NCBI GenBank assembly: GCA_964584495.1
Contig: CAZPAH010000088.1
Coordinates: 1 to 12,287, forward strand
Length of the DNA stretch: 12,287 nt
Direction of reading: 5' to 3'
DNA from: CAZPAH01 sp964584495
GTDB lineage: Bacteria; Krumholzibacteriota; Krumholzibacteriia; Krumholzibacteriales; Krumholzibacteriaceae
In this document: positions 6,561 through 12,287 of the stretch, piece by piece
Layout: each line of letters opens with the position of its first letter
How positions within the stretch are numbered: the first letter of the stretch is position 1
Notes under the pieces: model-generated
The model's database searches: none
What the model saw: only the letters and a program-made list of their open reading frames with translations
Told to the model about the DNA's origin: nothing
Translations under genes and position numbers: made by a program

Positions 6561-6586
6561 CTTGCACCTCCCTGGTACATTCTGTT

Positions 6587-6676
6587 CAGGGCTAAGGGGC
6601 CCTGATCTCCTACTGTTGTACGGTTCGTCGGAATGAACCGTTGATCTCTCCTTCGGGCCGGTTCCGTGCAAACCGG
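6587..6676 (-). promoter_or_regulatory. Structured 5' leader of pilA: three successive hairpins
   Basis: From the 5' end of the predicted transcript (about 6681), three perfect hairpins follow one another. They are CCGGTT/AACCGG (6671-6676 with 6658-6663, 7-nt loop), ACGGTTC/GAACCGT (6635-6641 with 6620-6626, 8-nt loop), and CAGGGC/GCCCTG (6599-6604 with 6587-6592, 6-nt loop). The GGGAGG ribosome site downstream stays free. A stem starting within about 5 nt of the 5' end is known to protect mRNAs from 5'-end dependent decay, so a stabilising leader is a fair inference; a regulatory RNA role is also possible. Confidence 0.6.
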
Positions 6677-6692
6677 GTCCGAACCTCTAAAC

Positions 6693-6707
6693 GCAAGGAT
6701 TATGCCA
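6693..6707 (-). promoter_or_regulatory. Sigma-54 (RpoN) -24/-12 promoter of pilA
   Basis: The minus strand reads TGGCAT-AATCC-TTGC with a T before the first TGG, and GG and GC exactly 10 nt apart. This is nearly the full RpoN consensus. The C of the -12 element (6693) lies 133 nt from the pilA ATG, giving a start near 6681. Sigma-54 control of pilA by PilR is established in Pseudomonas, Myxococcus and Geobacter, and pilR ends just upstream of this site. Confidence 0.88.
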
Positions 6708-6743
6708 ATCCTCGGCCAGCGACTCTGTCAGTTAACAACCTGC

Positions 6744-6812
6744 TAATTATTAAGTTATAATCCCCCCTTCCCCTATGCGCACGCGGCGGTATTGTAAAAT
6801 GCCATGAATACC
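6744..6812. promoter_or_regulatory. Candidate upstream activator region of the pilA promoter
   Basis: An AT-rich element (TTAATAATTA on the minus strand, 6744-6753) begins 38 nt upstream of the -24 GG. A 6-base inverted repeat GGTATT/AATACC (6788-6793 and 6807-6812, 13-nt spacer) is centred about 95 nt upstream of the GG. These are the same two distances seen upstream of pilM, and in both cases the AT element is followed on the minus strand by GCA and then AGG within a few bases. The dyad is a candidate PilR site. No recognisable terminator for pilR is visible in this gap. Confidence 0.45.
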
Positions 6813-6838
6813 TCTCTTTATGCATTATTTCCCACTTC

Positions 6839-8215
6839 TCAATGCTGGAGTTCCTTCTCCCTCTCGAGCCCGTACCTCTGTATCTTCCTGTACAGCGTCG
6901 ATGCATTTATCCCGAGAACGGCGCTCGCCTTCTTCTTCTGCCAGTTGGTCTCCTCCAGCACCGATATCAGGTACTCTTTCTCCAATTCCTCCAGCGTCAT
7001 CTGCGCCCTGTCCATCACGAGGCGGCAGGTGTCGCGTGTGTGGAGACGTATCTTGTCGGGCAGGTCGTGTGCGTCGACATCGTCGCCATCCTGCAGAATA
7101 ACCGCCCTCTCGATGATATTCTCCAGCTCCCTTACGTTTCCCGGCCAGTCGTAACCGACGAGAAGGTCCATCGCCTCCTTCGATATCGATTTGGGCTTGC
7201 CGCTCTTCCCCGAGGCTATCTGGAGAAAATGATCCACTATCAGAGGGATATCGTCCCTTCTCTGCCTCAAAGGAGGGATAACGATAGGAATAACATTCAA
7301 TCTGTAGTAAAGATCGGCCCTGAACTGCTCTTCCTTGACCGCTTTCTCGAGGTCGGCGTTGGTGGCCGCTATCAGCCTGGCGTTCACTTTTATCGGAACG
7401 GTGCCCCCGACCGGTATGATCTCCCTCTCCTGCAGGACCCTCAGAAGCTTGACCTGGATCGCAGGCGATGTCTCGCCCACCTCGTCGAGGAAGAAGGTGC
7501 CGCCGCTCGCCACCTTGAACAGCCCGTCCTTGTCTTTCACGGCCCCCGTGAAGGACCCCTTGACATGGCCGAACAGCTCGCTCTCGAGAAGGTTCTCCGG
7601 GAGCGCGCCGCAGTTTATGGAGACGAAAGGCTGGTTCGCCCTGCTGGAACGGTAATGAATAGCCTTCGCGACGAGCTCTTTTCCCGTTCCGCTCTCCCCG
7701 CATACGAGAATAGTGCTGTCGGTATCGGCCACCTTGTCGATGAGGGAGAAAACGCTCTGAATCTCCTCGCTCTTTCCAATGATCTCCTTGAAATCATCCT
7801 TCTTCTTGAGCTGCTTCTTGAGAAATACGTTCTCGTTCTTGACCCTGTGCATGTCGAGGGCGTTGCGCACGACCCTCTTGATATCCTCGTTCTTCGCGGC
7901 GCGCTTGATGAGGTAATAGAACGCCCCTTTGTTCAGCGCGGCAATTGCCGTCTTCTGGGAGGCGTAGGCGGTCATGATGATCACGGGCAGGGTGTGGTCG
8001 ATCTCCTTGACCGCGGCCAGTACCTCTATCCCATCCATTCCCTCCATCCGGATATCGGTAATTACGACGTCGAAGTTCGAGGATTTGACCTCCTGGACGG
8101 CCTTCTTGCCGTTGCTCGCTGTCTTGACATCGTAGCCTTCCTTCTTAAGCATGATCGATAGGTACTGGCACATGCTTTTTTCATCGTCTACTATCAATAT
8201 CCGTTCGCCTGCCAT
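6839..8215 (-). CDS. pilR: Sigma-54 dependent response regulator PilR
   Basis: PilR is an NtrC-type activator: phosphorylated by PilS, it remodels sigma-54 RNA polymerase at pilus promoters. The 458 residues comprise a receiver domain (about 4-120; acidic pocket D10/D11, phospho-acceptor D54, T82, K104), an AAA+ domain (about 143-380), and a Fis-type helix-turn-helix (about 424-450). The AAA+ part has Walker A GESGTGK (173-179), the sigma-54 contact loop as GSFTGA (220-225, rather than the usual GAFTGA), Walker B FFLDE (D244/E245) and arginine-finger region R299/R305. K104 is followed by Arg instead of the usual Pro. It starts 27 nt after the pilS stop, with GGGGG upstream of ATG 8215, so both form one operon with pilC and pilT. 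It lies directly before the sigma-54 pilA promoter. Confidence 0.95.
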   Translation of the reverse strand: MAGERILIVDDEKSMCQYLSIMLKKEGYDVKTASNGKKAVQEVKSSNFDVVITDIRMEGMDGIEVLAAVKEIDHTLPVIIMTAYASQKTAIAALNKGAFYYLIKRAAKNEDIKRVVRNALDMHRVKNENVFLKKQLKKKDDFKEIIGKSEEIQSVFSLIDKVADTDSTILVCGESGTGKELVAKAIHYRSSRANQPFVSINCGALPENLLESELFGHVKGSFTGAVKDKDGLFKVASGGTFFLDEVGETSPAIQVKLLRVLQEREIIPVGGTVPIKVNARLIAATNADLEKAVKEEQFRADLYYRLNVIPIVIPPLRQRRDDIPLIVDHFLQIASGKSGKPKSISKEAMDLLVGYDWPGNVRELENIIERAVILQDGDDVDAHDLPDKIRLHTRDTCRLVMDRAQMTLEELEKEYLISVLEETNWQKKKASAVLGINASTLYRKIQRYGLEREKELQH

Positions 8216-8242
8216 TAAATATGACCCCCGTAATTTAACACC

Positions 8243-9985
8243 CTAGAAGCCGCCGGCCTCGACCTGCAGCATCTCCTCGTCATGAATCTCTTCTTTACAA
8301 GATACCGGAAGAACGACGGAAAATACCGTTCCGCGCTCTTTGGAACTATTCACCTTTATCGTGCCGCTGTGGCTCTCGACGATCCTAGCGGCTATCGCCA
8401 GTCCAAGCCCCGTTCCACCCTGCTTCGTCGTGAAGAACGGTTCGAAAACGTGCGGGAGAACGTCGTCGGGTATGGCCGGACCGTCATTGTGGAAATCGAT
8501 CTGGACGCAATCTTCGCTCCGCCCTTCCTCGAAAAGCCGGGCCGAGACCTTGCTGACATCTATCGTGAGGTTTCCGTTTTTTCTTATGGCCTCGCAGCCG
8601 TTTATCCCGAGGTTCAGAAATACCTGCCTGATCTGCTCATCATCGGCCTGGATCCTTACACCGTCGGCGCGGCATTTGAGATCTATAGACGACTTGTGCC
8701 CTAGCACCGGCGTATGCTTCAAAAGGAGGATCATCTCGCCGAGGCACTTCTCTATGTCGACCCGTGAGAAGGACGGCTTCCGCATCCTCGCGAACTCCAG
8801 GAAATCGGAGATGATCCTGTCGAGCCTGTCCGATTCTCTTATTATCAGATCCATCAATCTTGCGTTGTCGCCGCTCAGCTCCAGCTCTCCTTTCAGCATC
8901 TCTATCGATCCGCATATCGATGCGAGGGGGGCTCTTACCTCGTGGGCTATGGCGGCAGAAAGCTCGCCGACGGCGGCCATCTTGTCGGACTGCCTCATCT
9001 TCTCCCTCATCCTCTGGACCTCCGTGAGATCCTGGAATATCGCTATGATTCCCCTCTTTTCATGGTACTCGTCGAGTAGGAGGGAGATGCTGATACCGAG
9101 GGGAAGCACCTTACCGTCGTCCTTGATGACTTCGATCTCGTGCCGCTGCTTCTGCCTGCCGCTCGAAATGACGCGGCCCAGCTCCTCCACCAGCGAGGGC
9201 ATTCCCGGAAGTATTTCGTTTATAGTTCTTCCCTTCGGATCGATCCTCGTATCTATTCCGAGTATGGCGACGGCGGCGGGGTTCACCGATAGGACTTCCC
9301 CATCCATGTCGGTGACGATCAGACCGCTGCTCATGTTCGTAAGGATGCTGTCGGTGCTGAGCTGTATCCTCCTGATCTCCATCTCTTTGTCGGCCAGCTC
9401 CTCCCCCTTGTTCTTGATATGCCTCGAGACGTAGCCGCTAAGAAGCCCCGCGAAGAAGAATATCACCAAGTTGATATATCCGCGCAGGAGGGGGCTGAAG
9501 AAATTCGATCCCGAATCGACGATCGCCCATCCTTCCGCAGGCGGACGGATCGATCCGCCGAGCTCGAGAAACGTATAGCCTATATAGACGGATGACGCCA
9601 GTATAGCGGTAATAAGGCCGCCCGAGACATGGAAGTACTGGCCTCCCGCGATTATCGGGAGTACGAAGAGAATCGTGAAATACGAAGCCCATCCGCCGCT
9701 GTAATGAGCCATCATCGTCAAGACGGCAATATCGACCACTATCAAAAGCCACATCAGGACCTTGAACGGAGCTCCGCTTCTGAAAGCGAGGTAAACCGAT
9801 CCGGTAGCCAGGTAGGTAACCCCCAGCAGGCTGTACAGGGCGACCACCGAGATCGTGTTCTCGTCGAACTGGAAGGTCGTAATAGCGGCACCGATTATCA
9901 CCGTGGCCACGACCAGCCTTAGAAAGGTCAATTTTCTCATTGCTTCCTCTTGTTCCAGAGGAAAAGCGCCAGAGAAGAAGCCCAT
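8243..9985 (-). CDS. pilS: Pilus two-component sensor histidine kinase PilS
   Basis: PilS is a membrane kinase that senses pilin in the inner membrane and sets PilR phosphorylation. The 580-residue reading has about six membrane segments (roughly 21-38, 46-68, 75-93, 100-117, 121-141 and 168-187), a PAS domain (about 205-322), a HisKA dimerisation domain with H348 in AHEVRAPLAS, and a HATPase domain. The latter has an N-box around N462 (NLGINGCEAI), G1-like NDGPAIP, F-box FEPFFTTK (514-521) and G2 GGTGLGLA (523-530). The residue four after the phospho-His is Ala352 where Asn or Thr is usual. Two starts are plausible: ATG 9985 with GGAGG 10 nt upstream, or ATG 9940 (MRKLTFLRL) with GAGG at 5 nt, which would put the first membrane helix nearly at the N-terminus. 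It follows pilC by 22 nt. Confidence 0.92.
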   Translation of the reverse strand: MGFFSGAFPLEQEEAMRKLTFLRLVVATVIIGAAITTFQFDENTISVVALYSLLGVTYLATGSVYLAFRSGAPFKVLMWLLIVVDIAVLTMMAHYSGGWASYFTILFVLPIIAGGQYFHVSGGLITAILASSVYIGYTFLELGGSIRPPAEGWAIVDSGSNFFSPLLRGYINLVIFFFAGLLSGYVSRHIKNKGEELADKEMEIRRIQLSTDSILTNMSSGLIVTDMDGEVLSVNPAAVAILGIDTRIDPKGRTINEILPGMPSLVEELGRVISSGRQKQRHEIEVIKDDGKVLPLGISISLLLDEYHEKRGIIAIFQDLTEVQRMREKMRQSDKMAAVGELSAAIAHEVRAPLASICGSIEMLKGELELSGDNARLMDLIIRESDRLDRIISDFLEFARMRKPSFSRVDIEKCLGEMILLLKHTPVLGHKSSIDLKCRADGVRIQADDEQIRQVFLNLGINGCEAIRKNGNLTIDVSKVSARLFEEGRSEDCVQIDFHNDGPAIPDDVLPHVFEPFFTTKQGGTGLGLAIAARIVESHSGTIKVNSSKERGTVFSVVLPVSCKEEIHDEEMLQVEAGGF

Positions 9986-10007
9986 ACTTTCCGGCCCTCC
10001 CGGTTGA

Positions 10008-11216
10008 TTAACCTGCTACTACTGTTACCAGCTTGAACATCGGCAGATACATCGCTATGAGCATTCCGCCGACTACCGCGCCCATGACGACGATCATTAT
10101 CGGCTCTATAGCCGCGGTGAGCGCGTCGACAGCCGTGTCGACCTCGCTGTCGTAGAAGTCGGCCACCTTGTCGAGCATCTCGTCGAGGGCTCCGGTCTGT
10201 TCCCCGACACCGATCATCTGGACGACCATCGGCGGGAATACGCCGCTTCTCTTGAGGGGCTCGGCTATCGTGTTCCCCTCGCTGATCGACTGCTTGGTTT
10301 GAAGAACGGCCCTTTCGATGACCTTGTTACCCGCCGTGCGGGCGGTAATCTCAAGACCGTTGAGAATAGGCACACCGCTGGCGATGAGGGTTCCGAGCGT
10401 CCTTGTGAATCGGGCGACCGCTCCCTTTCTGATCACCGAACCGAGAATCGGTATGGTCAGCATGAACTTGTCGACCCTGTAGTGTCCGTTTTCCGTCTTG
10501 TAGAACCTCCTGAACATTATTGCCGCCCCCACCGAAACGGCGAAAAGGAGATACCAGTTCGCCCTTAGAAAATCGCTTATCCCCATGACTATCTTCGTCG
10601 GCAGGGGAAGGTCTCCGCCGAAATCGGTGAACATGTTGGCGAATGTCGGGATGATGAACATCAGCATGAAGATCGTCGCGCCCATGGCGACGGTGAAAAC
10701 GATCGCCGGATAGGTCAGGGCGCCCTTTACCTTCCGTCTCAACGCGTCGGCCTTCTCGAGATAGACGGCGAGCCTGTTCAGAATCACGTCGAGGATACCG
10801 CCCGCTTCGCCGGCATCGATCATGTTTACGAAAAGGTCTCCAAAGCACTTGTGCTTGCGCAGCGCATCGGCCAGAGTCGAGCCCGATTCGACGTCGCTCA
10901 TCACCTCGGTCACGATCTGCTTGAAGCTCGCCTTCTCGAGCTGACTCGATAGGATGTCGAGACACTGCACCATCGGCAGTCCCGCGTTTATCATCGTCGC
11001 GAACTGCCTCGTGAAGATCCCCATATCCTTGACGGTGATCTTGTTCTTCAGTCCGAAATTGAATTGAATATCTTTCGGTTTGTGCCTGATATGCGTGATA
11101 ATGATCTTCCGCTTTCTCAGGTGATTGATCAGCTCGTTCTTGCTCTCGGCGACGAACTCCCCCGAGAGAACCTCACCGGTGGGCGTTCTGCCCTTCCATA
11201 TATAGGTTGTAGCCAT
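10008..11216 (-). CDS. pilC: Type IV pilus inner-membrane platform protein PilC
   Basis: PilC is the inner-membrane platform on which PilB and PilT act to add or remove pilins. The 402-residue product starts MATTYIWKGRTPTGE and has two T2SSF domains: about 68-193 (FTRQFATMINAGLPMVQCLDIL) and about 268-395 (ARFTRTLGTLIASGVPILNGLEI). Membrane helices lie near 169-191, 219-237 and 372-393. It carries the GEAGG and GEQTG motifs in the respective domains. Length is standard for PilC/PulF. The ATG has an ideal AGGAGG at 7 nt. It follows pilT by 18 nt, so retraction motor and platform are co-expressed. Confidence 0.96.
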   Translation of the reverse strand: MATTYIWKGRTPTGEVLSGEFVAESKNELINHLRKRKIIITHIRHKPKDIQFNFGLKNKITVKDMGIFTRQFATMINAGLPMVQCLDILSSQLEKASFKQIVTEVMSDVESGSTLADALRKHKCFGDLFVNMIDAGEAGGILDVILNRLAVYLEKADALRRKVKGALTYPAIVFTVAMGATIFMLMFIIPTFANMFTDFGGDLPLPTKIVMGISDFLRANWYLLFAVSVGAAIMFRRFYKTENGHYRVDKFMLTIPILGSVIRKGAVARFTRTLGTLIASGVPILNGLEITARTAGNKVIERAVLQTKQSISEGNTIAEPLKRSGVFPPMVVQMIGVGEQTGALDEMLDKVADFYDSEVDTAVDALTAAIEPIMIVVMGAVVGGMLIAMYLPMFKLVTVVAG

Positions 11217-11234
11217 CTAAATGCCTCCTGAATC

Positions 11235-12287
11235 CTATCTTTTGAACTGGTAATCGGGCGTGCCGGTCTGCTCGCCCATCATCTGCTCGAGCTCTATCGG
11301 GTCGGAGCTTCTCCGGAGAGCCTCGTCATTAGATATCTTCCTGTCGCAGTAAGCCTTGAATAGTCCCTGATTCATTGTCTGCATGCCGTGCTTGTGGCCG
11401 GCCTGCATGAGCCCGTATATCTGGTGAATCTTATCGTCACGGATTGTCGCCCTGATCGCCGGCGTACATATCATCACCTCGGCGATGAGAACCCTGCCCT
11501 TGCCCGAGATATGCGGAACGAGCTGCTGGGTCAGCACGCCTTCCAGGACGAATGCCAGCTGGGCCCGTATCTGGCCCTGCTGGTTAGGAGGAAAGTTGTC
11601 GACGATACGGTTGATCGACTCGAAAGTCGAATTGGTATGGAGGGTAGCCAGGGCGAGGTGGCCAGTCTCGGCGATCGTGAGGGCCGCCTGCATCGTTTCG
11701 AGATCGCGCATCTCGCCTATCAGGATGACATCGGGATCCTGCCTGAGAACATGCTTGAGGGCGGACGCGAAAGTTTCCGTATCGGCCCTTACCTCCCTCT
11801 GGTTTACGATGCACTGCTTGTGCTGGTGGATATACTCGATCGGATCCTCGATCGTTATCACGTGAGCCTGCCGCTCGTTGTTTATCTTGTTTATGAGGCT
11901 GGCGAGCGTTGTCGATTTCCCGCTTCCGGTGGGACCCGTAACGAGAACCAATCCCTTCTGCTTCTCGGCGAAGGTCTTTACTATCGGGGGCAGACCCAGC
12001 TCGTTGAATTCCAGAATCTCGAAGGGTATCTGCCTGATGGCCAGACTCGTCACGCCCCGCTGCTGGAATACGTTCGCCCGGAACCTGGAAAGTCCCTGCA
12101 CACCGAACGAGAAATCGAGCTCCTTCTCGTTTTCGAACCTCTTCTGCTGTTCCTCGGTCAGCACGCTGTAGGCTACCTGCTTGCTGATCTCGGGTGTTGT
12201 AATGGCGTGATTCGTCTTGTGTATGACCCCGTCGACCCTGAGCATTGGAGGGACGCCCGCGGTGATATGAAGATCGCTCGCCTTCTT
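11235..12287 (-). CDS. pilT: Type IV pilus retraction ATPase PilT (5' end outside the window)
   Basis: PilT is the cytoplasmic hexameric ATPase that drives pilus retraction. The first codons lie beyond the right edge; the visible part opens KKASDLHITAGVPPMLRVDG, the PilT N-terminal signature, so only about 10-15 residues are missing. In the 350 visible residues: Walker A GPTGSGKS (118-125), Asp box TIEDPIEY (145-152), Walker B ILIGEMRD (188-195), and His box TGHLALATLHTN (208-219). Also present are the region corresponding to AIRNLIRE, here AIRATIRD (277-284), and HQIYGLMQAGHKHGMQTMNQ, which distinguishes PilT from PilB. The protein ends YQFKR. It is presumably preceded by pilB outside the window. 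Confidence 0.96.
   Translation of the reverse strand, partial: KKASDLHITAGVPPMLRVDGVIHKTNHAITTPEISKQVAYSVLTEEQQKRFENEKELDFSFGVQGLSRFRANVFQQRGVTSLAIRQIPFEILEFNELGLPPIVKTFAEKQKGLVLVTGPTGSGKSTTLASLINKINNERQAHVITIEDPIEYIHQHKQCIVNQREVRADTETFASALKHVLRQDPDVILIGEMRDLETMQAALTIAETGHLALATLHTNSTFESINRIVDNFPPNQQGQIRAQLAFVLEGVLTQQLVPHISGKGRVLIAEVMICTPAIRATIRDDKIHQIYGLMQAGHKHGMQTMNQGLFKAYCDRKISNDEALRRSSDPIELEQMMGEQTGTPDYQFKR

Noticed and set aside
6561..6671. Upstream extension of pilA to a TTG at 6671
   Set aside because: A class III prepilin leader is short and charged; MNNKG directly before FTLIE with GGGAGG upstream is the real start. The extension is the structured 5' leader.
6724..6730. A CTGTC pentamer upstream of the pilA promoter as a Pseudomonas-type PilR site
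   Set aside because: Only one copy was noted, too near the -24 box, where the Pseudomonas site has several spaced copies; chance occurrence is likely.
6842..8161. Long plus-strand open frame (439 codons) opposite pilR
   Set aside because: The minus strand encodes a complete PilR with all catalytic motifs. The opposite frame has no recognisable domain, and long antisense frames are common in GC-rich coding DNA.
8340..9434. Long plus-strand open frame (364 codons) opposite pilS
   Set aside because: Serine- and isoleucine-rich shadow of the kinase gene with no domain and no plausible ribosome site or operon context.
1..12287. CRISPR arrays, tRNA/rRNA genes, insertion sequences or phage genes
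   Set aside because: No spaced direct repeats, no clover-leaf or rRNA motifs, and no transposase or integrase-like frames were noticed; nearly all of the sequence is accounted for by pilus-cluster genes.

Overview
The window is one long stretch of a bacterial type IV pilus (T4P) gene cluster. Every gene lies on the minus strand, so transcription runs from high to low coordinates. In transcription order the genes are: pilT (cut by the right edge), pilC, pilS, pilR, pilA, an ABC transporter ATPase, its ABC-2 type permease, a membrane-anchored TPR-like protein, the prepilin peptidase pilD, pilM, pilN, pilO, and the first 36 codons of an exported protein (pilP or pilQ position) cut by the left edge. 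A run of 10 N's at 1282-1291 is an assembly gap at the very end of pilM. The sequence is moderately GC-rich, with frequent ATA (Ile) and AGA/AGG (Arg) codons. The gene order, with an ABC transporter module between pilA and pilD, resembles Myxococcus/Geobacter-type clusters. I would therefore place the source near the deltaproteobacterial groups or in an uncultured candidate phylum, with low certainty; the 10-N scaffold gap fits a draft or metagenome assembly.

Region by region: (1) 6839-12287 holds pilT-pilC-pilS-pilR, closely spaced (18-27 nt gaps), encoding the retraction motor, the inner-membrane platform and a sensor kinase/sigma-54 activator pair. (2) 6129-6838 holds pilA, the major pilin, with its own upstream region: a strong sigma-54 type -24/-12 promoter, a leader of about 120 nt with three successive hairpins, and two tandem intrinsic terminators behind the gene. 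(3) 2654-5851 holds a four-gene, overlapping unit (ATPase, permease, TPR-like protein, pilD) in which all junctions are 1-4 nt overlaps. This couples an unexplained ABC exporter to the enzyme that processes prepilins. (4) 1-2367 holds pilM-pilN-pilO and the start of the next gene, the inner-membrane alignment complex, again preceded by a strong sigma-54 type site.

The regulatory logic can be read from the sequence. PilS and PilR are encoded in the cluster, and the only three sizeable non-coding gaps (before pilA, before the ABC unit and before pilM) each carry a GG-N10-GC sigma-54 signature. Its -12 element sits 128-133 nt from the start codon in all three cases. Two of the three also share an AT-rich element 38 nt upstream of the -24 GG and an inverted repeat centred about 95 nt upstream of it, as expected for an activator site. 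The picture I infer is a PilSR-controlled cis regulon of three transcription units: pilin, ABC/TPR/PilD, and PilMNO(P).

Points most worth a second look are the shared promoter architecture, the ABC-TPR-PilD coupled module, the PilS H-box with Ala where the phosphatase Asn/Thr normally sits, the structured pilA leader, and the altered AIRNLIRE motif of PilT.
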